DNA of 19,013 nucleotides from assembly GCA_937901145.1 (NCBI GenBank), contig CALCHE010000093.1, positions 1 to 19,013 on the forward strand, given 5' to 3'. Both the position numbers and the translations under genes were made by a program. The notes beneath the pieces were generated by a model, which saw only the letters and a program-made list of their open reading frames with translations, did no database searches and was not told the origin of the DNA. The stretch comes from an uncultured Clostridia bacterium. Lineage in GTDB: Bacteria > Bacillota > Clostridia > Oscillospirales > Acutalibacteraceae. This document shows positions 1 to 7,650 of the stretch, piece by piece; within the stretch, counting starts at the first letter, position 1, and each line of letters opens with the position of its first letter.

Positions 1-22
1 CCGAGGCAAAAAGGGCGCTTTG

Positions 23-50
23 TTTACTTTGCCGACCGGGGCAAAGTAAA
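23..50. repeat. Perfect 11-bp palindrome (intergenic hairpin repeat)
   Basis: The arms TTTACTTTGCC (23-33) and GGCAAAGTAAA (40-50) are perfectly complementary around a 6-nt GC-rich loop. No T-run follows, so it is not a plain terminator. It resembles dispersed intergenic palindromes of clostridial genomes, but no second copy is present here. Confidence 0.6.
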
Positions 51-292
51 GGCCCAAGCGGCCTGAGCGTGATAACATAAATGTTTCTCAACTATAAATG
101 TTCTTGTAGCAATTTGCTGTTTATGTTTCGAGGAAACATTAGGGCACCTTATGCAAAAAAAATTTTTTGCTCTGCTCAAAATGACAGAGTAGGGAACGGT
201 CTTGACCGTTCCGATCCTGAATATTTAACTAAACTTTTTCAGCAGCTTTTTCTTCGCAGAGATAGCACCTTACCATACCGAACAGTAAAACG
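51..292. other. Gene-free region with three further palindromes
   Basis: No convincing gene is present. Three further perfect inverted repeats are visible: ATGTTTC-gag-GAAACAT at 123-139, GCAAAAAA-aa-TTTTTTGC at 153-170, and GGAACGGTC-tt-GACCGTTCC at 193-212. They are unrelated in sequence to each other and to the one at 23-50, so the stretch looks like an accumulation of several small repeat types beyond the 3' end of the TraX-family gene. Confidence 0.5.
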
Positions 293-330
293 AAAAAAGC
301 AAGGCGTGATGTATCATCTCGCCCTGCTTT
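293..330 (-). terminator. Intrinsic terminator of the TraX-family gene
   Basis: Read on the minus strand, AAAGCAGGGCG pairs with CGCCTTGCTTT (11 bp with one G-U), an inner GATG/CATC helix extends the hairpin, and a run of six T (A293-A298 on the plus strand) follows. It lies 43 nt past the stop codon of the minus-strand gene at 373-1143. Confidence 0.85.
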
Positions 331-372
331 ATTAATTTATTCAATATGTCATCAAGCCCTGTTTCATCATCC

Positions 373-1143
373 TTATGCAAAATATCTTATCAGATACAGC
401 ACCAGCATATGTGCGGGATAGAAGGCATAAAAGCCATACTGTAAGGGCTTGTTTTTGCCGAATCTTTTACCGCCGTAAAGCCAGATGGGAATGAGAGACA
501 GCACGGCAAAGCCCTGAGTCGGAAACTCAAAGGGAGTGCCGAAAACAGTACCGGATATGACCTGACCCTCGAAAAAGACAATGTTAATAAGCACCATACC
601 GATAAGCTGAAACACCCAGGCAAATGGAAAATCCCTGAAAAGATAAAAGAGCACTACCATCAGAACGCCGTTAAAGCCGTAATCTACGAAGCCTATTACC
701 GATGCCGCGGCAATAAGAAAAAGATACAGAATTGACAAGGCAATATTTTTACCGCTTCTGTCCTTTTTCAGTCTGTCAATGACGATGATGGCAAGCAGGC
801 CCAGAAGAAGGGTAAACATTACATTCTGATGATAAGGATTAAAGGTACGGCTGCTGTAAAAAAGATTAAAGGGAAGCTCTGAAATAATGCCGAATCCTAA
901 AAGTCTCAAAGCATATTTTTTCACATCTGAGGTACGGCAGAAGCCCTCTGCGATAAAGAAAGCAAAAATCGGAAATGCAAGTCTGCCTATATATGTGAGC
1001 CAGTTGCCGAATGACATATATGTGGCCCAGATGTGATCGCAGAGCATCAGAACCACAGCCAGAAGCTGCAGCATTTCCTTTCTCAGACCGCCGAAGGGTA
1101 TTTTTATAAGAGGACTGTTACAGGGTAATTTTCTTTCCTTCAT
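373..1143 (-). CDS. TraX family membrane protein
   Basis: Multi-pass membrane protein of the TraX family (PF05857). The family is named after the F-plasmid pilin N-acetylase TraX, but chromosomal Firmicute members have no proven substrate; a membrane acyltransferase role is only inferred. Family hallmarks visible near the N-terminus are the LCDHIWAT stretch, the block GRLAFPIFAFFIAEGF, and ELPFNLF followed by NVMFTLLLGLL. About eight hydrophobic segments cover the rest. A GTG six bases upstream (1147-1149) is in frame, but the ATG at 1141-1143 sits 7 nt from AGGCGG and is the better start. The gene is monocistronic, with its own promoter and terminator, and divergent from the phosphatase operon. 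Confidence 0.85.
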   Translation of the reverse strand: MKERKLPCNSPLIKIPFGGLRKEMLQLLAVVLMLCDHIWATYMSFGNWLTYIGRLAFPIFAFFIAEGFCRTSDVKKYALRLLGFGIISELPFNLFYSSRTFNPYHQNVMFTLLLGLLAIIVIDRLKKDRSGKNIALSILYLFLIAAASVIGFVDYGFNGVLMVVLFYLFRDFPFAWVFQLIGMVLINIVFFEGQVISGTVFGTPFEFPTQGFAVLSLIPIWLYGGKRFGKNKPLQYGFYAFYPAHMLVLYLIRYFA

Positions 1144-1176
1144 AGCCACACCGCCTTTTTTCTTATCTTCAGCTAT

Positions 1177-1205
1177 ATTTTACCATAAGTTTTCTACCCA
1201 GTCAA
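1177..1205 (-). promoter_or_regulatory. Sigma-A promoter of the TraX-family gene
   Basis: On the minus strand TTGACT (1200-1205) and TAAAAT (1177-1182) are separated by exactly 17 bp. The predicted start site lies about 25-30 nt before the ATG. Confidence 0.8.
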
Positions 1206-1251
1206 GAGCAAACCTCATCCCATATAATATATATTTATATATAAAAATATA

Positions 1252-1280
1252 TTGAATTTTACTATAATTTAAGGTATAAT
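1252..1280 (+). promoter_or_regulatory. Sigma-A promoter of the phosphatase-ymdB operon
   Basis: TTGAAT (1252-1257) and a perfect TATAAT (1275-1280) are separated by 17 bp. The predicted start near 1287 leaves a leader of about 23 nt containing the AGGAGATG ribosome-binding site. It is back to back with the TraX-family promoter at 1177-1205. Confidence 0.8.
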
Positions 1281-1309
1281 GAAATGTATTACATTCAGGA
1301 GATGAAATT

Positions 1310-2026
1310 ATGAAAAGTTACCGTATACATCTTATCCGACACGCTCTCACTCAGGACAACCTCGACGGTGTTTATGCCGGCAGAACTGACTCTTCACTCT
1401 GTCCGGAGGGTATAGAGCAGTTAAAGGATGCCGCAGAAAACTACATCTATCCCTCAGTTGACTTCGTGTTTTCCTCACCCTTAAAGCGCTGTACCGAAAC
1501 AGCTGAAATCATCTATCCTCACCTCAAGCCTATCGTTATGGACGGACTTACGGAATATAACTTCGGCGAATTCGAAGGACAGACAGCTGAGGTGCTCCAC
1601 GAAAAACAGCCTCTGTTTGACCGCTGGATAAGAGGTGAAGAGGGCGTTAAGCCTCCCTTCGGCGAAAGCAACGCTGATTTCGCCAACAGAGTCTGCTCAA
1701 CCTTCGAAAAAATGGTAGACGGTATCATCAAATCAGGCACCGACTCCGTGGCTATCGTCACTCACGGCGGTGTTATCTCCACCATTCTCGCTAACTTCGG
1801 TATCCCGGAAGCCGGTGTAAGTCAGTGGCTCACCCCCTCCTGCTGCGGCTATACTCTTCTCGTTTCCCACTTTTTATGGATGAGCGGTAAAAAGGTCGAG
1901 GTCATAAAAGAAATCCCCGAAAATCCCGACGCAGAAAAGGAAGGCAACTACTACGACGGCTGGGATTATTATCCCGACGATGACGATTTCGACATAAGTG
2001 AATATCTTAATGATTTTAAAGATTGA
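1310..2026 (+). CDS. Histidine phosphatase family protein
   Basis: Phosphoglycerate-mutase-like (branch 1) histidine phosphatase of 238 residues, cytoplasmic. The N-terminal strand ends in the catalytic R10-H11 (RHA rather than the usual RHG). YAGRTDSSLCPEG is the typical following block, E82 in LTEYNFGEFEG is the likely acid, and H152 in VTHGG is the second catalytic histidine. The substrate cannot be told; the layout resembles CobC/alpha-ribazole phosphatase and GpmB-type enzymes, but no cobalamin gene is nearby. The C-terminus is an unusual acidic tail (DGWDYY then four consecutive D). The ribosome-binding site is AGGAGATG. It is first gene of a run with ymdB (14-nt gap) and the solute-binding protein gene. 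Confidence 0.88.
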   Translation: MKSYRIHLIRHALTQDNLDGVYAGRTDSSLCPEGIEQLKDAAENYIYPSVDFVFSSPLKRCTETAEIIYPHLKPIVMDGLTEYNFGEFEGQTAEVLHEKQPLFDRWIRGEEGVKPPFGESNADFANRVCSTFEKMVDGIIKSGTDSVAIVTHGGVISTILANFGIPEAGVSQWLTPSCCGYTLLVSHFLWMSGKKVEVIKEIPENPDAEKEGNYYDGWDYYPDDDDFDISEYLNDFKD

Positions 2027-2040
2027 CAGGAAGAATTAAT

Positions 2041-2814
2041 ATGAATATTCTCGTTTTAGGGGACATAGTCAGCGGCGTAGGCTGTGACTTTCTGAGAAAA
2101 AAGCTCCCCTCCTTCAAAAAGCTTAAAAGCATAGATCTGTGCATAGCAAACGGTGAAAACTCCGCTACAGGCAACGGCATCACCCCCGACTCTGCCGAGC
2201 ATCTTTTCACAAGCGGTGTGGATATTATCACCACCGGTAACCACGTTTTCAGAAGAAAGGAAATCTATGACTTTCTGGATGAAAATGAGTTCACCGTAAG
2301 ACCATATAACCTGTCCCCCTCAGCACCCGGTAAGGGAGTAGCTGTGATCGATATGGGCAGATACTCCGTGGCGGTTATCAACCTTATGGGTAATATGTAC
2401 AGTGACAGCTGTGATAACGCCTTCCGTGCCGCAGACAAGGCAGTGAAGGAAGCGGCTGAAAAAACAAACATCATTCTCGTAGATCTTCACGCCGAAGCTA
2501 CCAGCGAAAAAAAGGCTATGGGCTTTTATCTTGACGGCAGAGTTTCCGTGATTTTCGGCACCCATACCCACGTGCTGACCGCTGACGAAAGAGTTCTTCC
2601 CGGCGGTACGGGCTACATCACCGACATCGGTATGTGCGGTGTAAAGGACAGCGTTTTAGGCGTGGATAAAGACATAGTAATAAACAAATTCCTGACGGAT
2701 ATGCCCGCCCGCTTCGATGCCGCTAAGGGCGACTGTATGATTAACGGCTGCATTTTTACCGTAGACGAAAAAAGCGGCAGATGTCTTTCGGCAGAAAGAG
2801 TATACTTCGAATAA
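2041..2814 (+). CDS. ymdB: YmdB-family (TIGR00282) metallophosphoesterase
   Basis: Dinuclear-metal phosphoesterase of the YmdB family; the Bacillus subtilis member hydrolyses 2',3'-cyclic nucleotides and affects biofilm and sporulation decisions. All expected metal-site residues are present, at positions matching the B. subtilis numbering as I recall it: D8 (LGDIV), E39 and N40 (NGEN), N67 and H68 (GNH), H150 (DLHAEATSEK), H175 and H177 (THTHV). The 257-residue length is near family size. An in-frame start six codons upstream (2023) overlaps the preceding gene; 2041 is preferred because AGGAAG sits just before it and the family begins at MNIL. It is co-transcribed with the upstream phosphatase gene, 14 nt away. 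Confidence 0.92.
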   Translation: MNILVLGDIVSGVGCDFLRKKLPSFKKLKSIDLCIANGENSATGNGITPDSAEHLFTSGVDIITTGNHVFRRKEIYDFLDENEFTVRPYNLSPSAPGKGVAVIDMGRYSVAVINLMGNMYSDSCDNAFRAADKAVKEAAEKTNIILVDLHAEATSEKKAMGFYLDGRVSVIFGTHTHVLTADERVLPGGTGYITDIGMCGVKDSVLGVDKDIVINKFLTDMPARFDAAKGDCMINGCIFTVDEKSGRCLSAERVYFE

Positions 2815-2838
2815 AAACATCCCTTCAGAGGTGAAAAT

Positions 2839-4359
2839 ATGAAAAAAGCGATTTGCATTTTACTCTGCATTACGGTAGCCTTCTGCATCTTCTCAGCCTG
2901 TAAAAACGATAAAGAGGAGCTTACGGATGAAACTACCTCAGAACCCGAAACCACACAGCAGACTGTTTCAGAAAAGGAAATAACTCTCGGCTACTTCGAA
3001 AATAAAGGCTTCAATCCCTATAAAACCGACAGCCCCCTTAACAGAAATCTCCTTACGCTGATTTACGACAGCCTTTTTCTCGTAGGTGAAGGCTATGAAG
3101 TCACTCCCCTTATAGCTGAAAGTTTCACAAAAGAAGGAACTAAGCTTACTGTCACCGTAAAGGATGAGCTTTATTTTTCCGACGGCAGTCTCATCGATGC
3201 ATCAGACGTGGTTTATTCCTTCAATATGGCAAAGGATAATGCTTTTTACGCTAAAAGGCTCTCAAACATAAAATCAGCAACTGCATCCTCTTCCACCGTT
3301 ATTTTCACTCTCGTTAAGGAAGATATCTTTTCCGAGGCCTGTCTCACCTTCCCCATCATCAGAACAGGCGACGGCGGTGAAAAAACACCCGTGGGAAGCG
3401 GACGCTACATCCTCAAAAAAAATAACGACGGATATTTCCTCAAAGCCAATGAAAACACCTCGCGAAAAGAGGAAATGACCACCGATAAAATCAATCTTGT
3501 TCCCGTAAGCGCTGACGAGGGTGAGTTATATCTTCTCCAGACAGGCGACCTGAGCTATTTCTTTGACGATTTAAGCGACGGAGAATACACCAAAATCGGT
3601 GCAAATATGGTAAAAATGCCTCTTAATAACCTGGTGTTTATCTCCTTTAACAGCTCGGGTGTTTTCGCTGAAGAGGGGCTGAAAAACGCAGTAAATATGG
3701 CTATAGACAGGACAGGCCTCTGTGACAGGATTTACGAGGGTATGTACCGTAAAACCAAAAGCGTATTTAATCCCGACTGGCACGTCGCATCAGCCCTGCC
3801 CGAAAGCGAAAATCCCTATAATATAAAGGAAGCCGAAAAAGCCCTGGAAAAGCTCGGTTATATTTATGCCTACTCTAATAATGCTTACCGCTCCAAAGAT
3901 TTTGAGTTTCTGAAAATCAGACTACTGGTATGCAGTGATACCGAATCCAAGCTTATGCTGGCAAAGGACATCAGAAAGTCTCTGGAAAGCATCGGCATAG
4001 ATGTGGAGCTTCAGGAAAAGGAATACAGCGAATACATCGAAAGTTTAAGAAAGAGCGAGTTTGACCTGTATATAGGCGAAATCAAGCTTTCACCGAATAT
4101 GTCTCTTTCTCCCTTCTTCTCAGAAAACGGAAACGCATCCTACGGCATCGACACTAAAAGTGTAACAGCCAAGGCTTACTACGACTTTACAAAGGGTGCC
4201 ATAGATGTATCCACCTTTGTTCAGATTTTCGACAGCACTCTCCCCTTCATTCCCCTGTGCTACCGCGACGGTATGGCTTACTATTCCCGCGAGCTTTCCT
4301 ATGAAGGAAAGGTAAATGAATATGAGCCCTTCGGTAATGTTTATTCGTGGGAAGCGTGA
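2839..4359 (+). CDS. ABC transporter solute-binding lipoprotein (SBP family 5)
   Basis: Extracytoplasmic solute-binding protein of the peptide/nickel/oligopeptide type (SBP_bac_5, PF00496), 506 residues. It starts with a lipoprotein signal peptide whose lipobox FSAC places the lipidated cysteine at residue 21, then a short acidic/Thr-rich linker. TLGYFENKGFNPY, LIYDSLF and DGSLIDASDVVYSFNMAKD are typical N-lobe blocks, and the stretch NAVNMAIDRTGLCDRIYEG is the usual second-lobe signature. No permease or ATPase gene lies beside it, so it is an orphan and the ligand is unknown. The ribosome-binding site is GAGGTGAAA. It follows ymdB by 24 nt, so probably belongs to the same transcript, which would end near the heptad arm that starts just after its stop codon. 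Confidence 0.87.
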   Translation: MKKAICILLCITVAFCIFSACKNDKEELTDETTSEPETTQQTVSEKEITLGYFENKGFNPYKTDSPLNRNLLTLIYDSLFLVGEGYEVTPLIAESFTKEGTKLTVTVKDELYFSDGSLIDASDVVYSFNMAKDNAFYAKRLSNIKSATASSSTVIFTLVKEDIFSEACLTFPIIRTGDGGEKTPVGSGRYILKKNNDGYFLKANENTSRKEEMTTDKINLVPVSADEGELYLLQTGDLSYFFDDLSDGEYTKIGANMVKMPLNNLVFISFNSSGVFAEEGLKNAVNMAIDRTGLCDRIYEGMYRKTKSVFNPDWHVASALPESENPYNIKEAEKALEKLGYIYAYSNNAYRSKDFEFLKIRLLVCSDTESKLMLAKDIRKSLESIGIDVELQEKEYSEYIESLRKSEFDLYIGEIKLSPNMSLSPFFSENGNASYGIDTKSVTAKAYYDFTKGAIDVSTFVQIFDSTLPFIPLCYRDGMAYYSRELSYEGKVNEYEPFGNVYSWEA

Positions 4360-4360
4360 G

Positions 4361-4393
4361 TGAATGCAGAACGCAGAGTGCAGAACGCAGAAT
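4361..4393 (+). repeat. Heptad arm, left of element A
   Basis: Four heptamers AATGCAG, AACGCAG, AGTGCAG, AACGCAG in register, beginning one base after the stop codon of the solute-binding protein gene. The arm at 10818-10850 is its reverse complement at 32 of 33 positions. Confidence 0.8.
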
Positions 4394-4485
4394 TAAGGGT
4401 CGCTCTGCTCCGATTATATCCGTGTGAGATTTAAGAACTAATCAGTGACACACCGCCAATTGAAACAATAATCAAGGAGTACGTT

Positions 4486-4830
4486 ATGTATAATGCAATT
4501 GAAGAAAAAAGCTTTGAATTTGCTGTAAGAATAGTAAATCTTTATAAATATCTCACATCGGAAAAGAAGGAATATGTTCTCTCAAATCAGCTTTTAAGAA
4601 GCGGAACAAGTATAGGCGCAAATGTCGCTGAAGCAGAAAGAGGACAAAGCAGACCTGATTTCAACTCAAAAATGAACAACGCCTTAAAAGAAGCAAACGA
4701 AAGCTTTTACTGGTTGCGACTGCTTTACAGAACCGAATATTTAAGTGAAAAAGAATTTTCAAGTCTCGAAAATGATGTCAACGAAATAATATCGATTCTC
4801 GTATCCATATGTAAAAAAACAAACACTTAA
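4486..4830 (+). CDS. Four-helix-bundle protein (23S rRNA intervening-sequence protein family)
   Basis: A 114-residue, all-helical protein of the 23S_rRNA_IVP family (PF05635/TIGR02436). Signature blocks are LLRSGTSIGANVAEAERG (about residues 37-54) and ALKEANESFYWLRLL (about 66-80). Members were first seen as ORFs in intervening sequences of 23S rRNA genes, and the fold is shared with the Avd accessory protein of diversity-generating retroelements; the molecular role of stand-alone members is unknown. The ribosome-binding site is AAGGAG, 7 nt before ATG. The gene lies in the loop of element A and no promoter of its own was found. Its codons are mostly A/T-ending (AAA, GAA, TTA, AAT), unlike the C-ending preference of ymdB and recG on either side, which suggests separate ancestry. 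Confidence 0.88.
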   Translation: MYNAIEEKSFEFAVRIVNLYKYLTSEKKEYVLSNQLLRSGTSIGANVAEAERGQSRPDFNSKMNNALKEANESFYWLRLLYRTEYLSEKEFSSLENDVNEIISILVSICKKTNT

Positions 4831-4885
4831 CTATCTGCCTGAATGTGCGGGAGATCTCTCTAATGCTCATAAAATCTCCTACGCC

Positions 4886-4918
4886 ATTCTGCACTCTGCA
4901 CTTTGCATTCTGCATTTA
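4886..4918 (-). repeat. Heptad arm, right of element A
   Basis: Heptamers CTGCACT, CTGCACT, TTGCATT, CTGCATT in register, ending 22 nt before the recG start codon. It is the inverted partner of 4361-4393. Confidence 0.8.
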
Positions 4919-4940
4919 TCCGACTGAAAGGAGGATAGAA

Positions 4941-6971
4941 ATGACCCCTGTTCAATACATCAAGGGCGTAGGCGAAAAAAGAGCAGCCCTTTTAAAAAAG
5001 CTCGGCATAGAAAATCTTTATGACCTGGTGCATTTTTATCCCCGCACCTACATCGATTTCACATCTCTTACCCCTATCTGTAAGCTCACGCCCGACAGCA
5101 TCGGATGTTTTTCTGCCGTGGTGGGATACGACCCTGTGGAGCATCAGATAAGAAAGGGTATGACCCTTTATAAAACCCTCGTCACCGACGGTGAGGCGGG
5201 AGTTCATATCACTATTTTCAATAATCGCTTTCTGGCAGAAAAGATGAAGCAGGGCGAGGAATATGTTTTTTACGGTAAGGTTACCGTAAACCGAGGCTCC
5301 TTCGAAATGACAAACCCTCTCGTAGAGCCTTACAGCGAGGGAATGACCATGATGCCTGTCTATCCTCTGACTGCGGGTCTCACCTCGAACATTCTTACCA
5401 AGATTATAAATAACGCTCTGCCCCTTTATATGGATAAAAAAGAAAGAGACTTTCTGCCCGACAGTATAAGACAGAGCCATTCACTCTGTCATGAAAGCTT
5501 CGCGCTGAAAAACATACACTTTCCCAAAAGCAAAGAGGAATACGAAATAGCACGTCGCCGACTGATTTTCGAGGAGCTGTTTATTCTCCAGGCAGGAATG
5601 AAAATGCTTCGCAAACGAAACCGACGACAAACCTCGGGCATAATAGAAAATGACTGCAGTAAGGAATTCGTTTCTTCTCTGCCCTTCACTCTCACCGGCG
5701 CACAGCAGAGAGTTATCGACGAAGCGGTAAAGGATATGCAGAAGGCTGTCCCTATGAACAGACTCGTTCAGGGTGACGTAGGCTCCGGTAAAACCGTAAT
5801 CGCCTGCTGTCTTACCTATGTGGCGGCTAAAAACGGTCTGCAGAGTGCCTTTATGGCTCCGACGGAAATATTAGCCCGTCAGCACTACGAAACAGTAAAG
5901 AAGCTCACAGAAAGCACAGGCATAAAAATTGATCTTCTGGTAGGCTCTCTTACCCCTAAGAAGAAAAAAGAGGTAAAGGAACGTCTCATTTCAGGAGAAA
6001 CAGACATAATCATCGGCACTCACGCCCTTCTCACCGAGGACACCGAATTCAGCCGTCTCGGTCTCATCGTCACCGACGAACAGCACCGCTTCGGCGTAAA
6101 CCAGAGAGGCTCTCTTTCTCAGAAGGGAAGCTCCCCACACACTCTCGTTATGAGTGCCACCCCCATCCCCCGCACACTTTCACTGATCATTTACGGCGAC
6201 CTTGACCTGTCCGTAATCGATGAATTACCTAAGGGAAGACAGAAAATCTCCACCTATGCAGTGGACACCTCCTACCGTCAGCGACTTTACGCTTTCATAA
6301 AAAAGCATCTGGATATGGGTCTTCAGGCATACATCGTCTGCCCTGCCGTGGAGGAGGGTGACAGCGACCTTACCGCCGCCACGGAATATGCCGAAAAGCT
6401 TAAAAATGAGGTGTTCTGTGACTATAATGTAGGTCTTCTTCACGGAAAAATGAAGGCCAAGGAAAAAGAAAAGGTTATGGAAAGCTTTTCCGGGGGCGAA
6501 ACAGGACTTTTGGTAGCCACCACCGTTATCGAGGTCGGAGTCGATGTGCCGAACTCAGTAATTATGGTTATCGAAAATGCTGAACGCTTCGGTCTTTCTC
6601 AGCTTCATCAGCTCCGCGGACGAGTGGGCAGAGGCACGGAAAAATCCTACTGCATTCTCGTAAGCGATGCTAAAACCGAAGCCGCCAAAGCGAGACTCGA
6701 CATTATGTGTAAAACCTCCGACGGCTTTAAAATAGCCGACAAGGACCTGGAGCTGCGCGGACCCGGTGACTTTTTCGGCTCCCGTCAGCACGGTCTGCCC
6801 GATCTGAAAATAGCTGACCTTACGGAAAATATGGACATAGTAAGAGAAAGCAGACAGGCCTGCGAGGATCTTTTCAGAGACGATCCCACACTGAAAAAAG
6901 AAGAAAACCGAGGTGTAAGACAGGGAATATCCCGTCTTTTCTCCTCACAGAAATACATTACGTTCAACTAA
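4941..6971 (+). CDS. recG: ATP-dependent DNA helicase RecG
   Basis: Branched-DNA helicase that remodels stalled replication forks and Holliday junctions, 676 residues, near family length. The N-terminal wedge/OB region begins with a helix-hairpin-helix-like stretch (YIKGVGEKRAALLKKLG). Helicase motifs in order: Walker A GDVGSGKT (278-285), APTEILARQHY, DEQHRFGV (379-386), MSATPIPRT, and QLRGRVGRG (557-565) of motif VI. The reading frame is open upstream to 4845, but that extension would translate the heptad arm; the ATG at 4941 follows a strong AAAGGAGG and gives the normal RecG N-terminus. luxS starts 19 nt downstream and is probably co-transcribed. No clear promoter is seen directly upstream, so transcription may read through from the genes to the left. 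Confidence 0.96.
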   Translation: MTPVQYIKGVGEKRAALLKKLGIENLYDLVHFYPRTYIDFTSLTPICKLTPDSIGCFSAVVGYDPVEHQIRKGMTLYKTLVTDGEAGVHITIFNNRFLAEKMKQGEEYVFYGKVTVNRGSFEMTNPLVEPYSEGMTMMPVYPLTAGLTSNILTKIINNALPLYMDKKERDFLPDSIRQSHSLCHESFALKNIHFPKSKEEYEIARRRLIFEELFILQAGMKMLRKRNRRQTSGIIENDCSKEFVSSLPFTLTGAQQRVIDEAVKDMQKAVPMNRLVQGDVGSGKTVIACCLTYVAAKNGLQSAFMAPTEILARQHYETVKKLTESTGIKIDLLVGSLTPKKKKEVKERLISGETDIIIGTHALLTEDTEFSRLGLIVTDEQHRFGVNQRGSLSQKGSSPHTLVMSATPIPRTLSLIIYGDLDLSVIDELPKGRQKISTYAVDTSYRQRLYAFIKKHLDMGLQAYIVCPAVEEGDSDLTAATEYAEKLKNEVFCDYNVGLLHGKMKAKEKEKVMESFSGGETGLLVATTVIEVGVDVPNSVIMVIENAERFGLSQLHQLRGRVGRGTEKSYCILVSDAKTEAAKARLDIMCKTSDGFKIADKDLELRGPGDFFGSRQHGLPDLKIADLTENMDIVRESRQACEDLFRDDPTLKKEENRGVRQGISRLFSSQKYITFN

Positions 6972-6990
6972 AAGACGAAAGGAAATTACT

Positions 6991-7455
6991 ATGAAAAAAA
7001 TTGCAAGCTTCACAATTGACCATACTATCTTACCGAAAGGTATGTATCTTTCCAGAACAGATATGAATACCGTTACCTACGACATCCGCTGCCGCCGTCC
7101 CAATGTGGAGGAGGTTATGGAAAACGGTGCCATTCACACTCTCGAGCATCTTTTCGCCACCTTCGTCAGAAACAGCGATGTATCGGACAAGATAATCTAT
7201 TTCGGTCCCATGGGCTGCAGAACAGGCTTTTACTTCATCACAGCCGACACTCTTTCCGGAAAGGATGCCATCGCCCTTACCAGAGATGCCCTCGCCTTCT
7301 GTGCAGATTTCGAAGGTGAGGTTCCCGGTGTTTCAGCCGAGGAATGCGGAAATTACCGCGACCACGACCTTCCTACAGCTAAAAAGGAAGCAGCGGAAAT
7401 GGTAAAGGTTCTCGAAAGCTGGACAGAGGAAAAGCTTACCTATCCCACGAAATAA
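6991..7455 (+). CDS. luxS: S-ribosylhomocysteine lyase LuxS
   Basis: Cytoplasmic metalloenzyme that cleaves S-ribosylhomocysteine to homocysteine and DPD, the precursor of autoinducer-2, in the activated methyl cycle. At 154 residues it is full length. The metal ligands are visible: H49 and H53 in HTLEH and C119 in ECGNYRDHDLP; FGPMGCRTGFY is the conserved active-site block. The ribosome-binding site AAAGGAAA precedes the ATG. It follows recG by 19 nt. No Pfs/MTAN nucleosidase gene is in the window, so whether this copy serves signalling or only recycling cannot be told. Confidence 0.97.
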   Translation: MKKIASFTIDHTILPKGMYLSRTDMNTVTYDIRCRRPNVEEVMENGAIHTLEHLFATFVRNSDVSDKIIYFGPMGCRTGFYFITADTLSGKDAIALTRDALAFCADFEGEVPGVSAEECGNYRDHDLPTAKKEAAEMVKVLESWTEEKLTYPTK

Positions 7456-7463
7456 GCAAACGC

Positions 7464-7492
7464 TTGAAATAATCAGGGTTTTATGGTAAAAT
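7464..7492 (+). promoter_or_regulatory. Sigma-A promoter of the M23 peptidase gene
   Basis: TTGAAA (7464-7469) and TAAAAT (7487-7492) are separated by 17 bp. The start site near 7499 gives a leader of about 178 nt that holds a palindromic repeat, a 13-bp hairpin and a heptad arm. Confidence 0.7.
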
Positions 7493-7519
7493 AATTGAAC
7501 ATTGCGGGCAACCGGCGGA

Positions 7520-7540
7520 CGACCAATGGTCGCCCCTACG
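7520..7540. repeat. Palindromic repeat, CCCCTAC family (copy 1)
   Basis: CGACC-aat-GGTCG followed by CCCCTACG and ATTAT. It shares CGACCNATGGTCGCCCCTAC with the copy at 10691-10712. It lies in the leader of the M23 gene. Confidence 0.65.
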
Positions 7541-7552
7541 ATTATAATTTAC

Positions 7553-7600
7553 TCTTTACCTTTCTGTGCATATTTCTCTCTGCGGTAAGAAAGGTAAAGA
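7553..7600 (+). promoter_or_regulatory. 13-bp hairpin in the M23 gene leader
   Basis: TCTTTACCTTTCT (7553-7565) and AGAAAGGTAAAGA (7588-7600) are perfectly complementary around a 22-nt loop. No T-run follows, so it does not look like a terminator. It may act as an mRNA stability or regulatory structure; its role is unknown. Confidence 0.5.
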
Positions 7601-7629
7601 ATTACAGAAACATAAACCCGCGACCACAA

Positions 7630-7650
7630 CTATTCATTATTCACTATTCA
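7630..7650 (-). repeat. Solo heptad arm (TATTCA type)
   Basis: CTATTCA, TTATTCA, CTATTCA in 7-nt register, followed by seven T. It ends 26 nt before the M23 start codon and has no inverted partner nearby. Confidence 0.65.

Larger units (their letters stand above)
4361..4918. mobile_element. Inverted-repeat element A enclosing a four-helix-bundle gene
   Basis: Two 33-nt arms (4361-4393 and 4886-4918) are inverted copies of each other at 28 of 33 positions; every difference is a transition, leaving wobble or A/C pairs. Each arm is four degenerate heptamers in 7-nt register (AAYGCAG on the left, CTGCAYT on the right). A second nested pairing is possible between GAGATTT (4426-4432) and AAATCTC (4872-4878), competing with GGAGAT/ATCTCC (4850-4879). 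The layout, an ORF inside a long stem, resembles 23S rRNA intervening sequences, but the element lies between two protein genes. No target-site duplication or transposase is visible, so mobility is inferred. Confidence 0.5.

Noticed and set aside
81..335. Open reading frame of 84 codons
   Set aside because: It runs through three palindromes and the terminator of the minus-strand gene, has no ribosome-binding site and no family resemblance.
1144..1149. GTG start for the TraX-family gene
   Set aside because: It lies too close to AGGCGG; the ATG at 1143 has proper spacing.
4361..4918. Insertion sequence with target-site duplication
   Set aside because: No transposase and no direct duplication next to the arms could be seen; the element is described as mobile only tentatively.
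4361..4918. True 23S rRNA intervening sequence
   Set aside because: The flanks are protein-coding (lipoprotein gene and recG), with no rRNA sequence on either side.
4845..4940. N-terminal extension of RecG
   Set aside because: It would translate the heptad arm; the ATG at 4941 has a strong ribosome-binding site and gives the normal RecG start.
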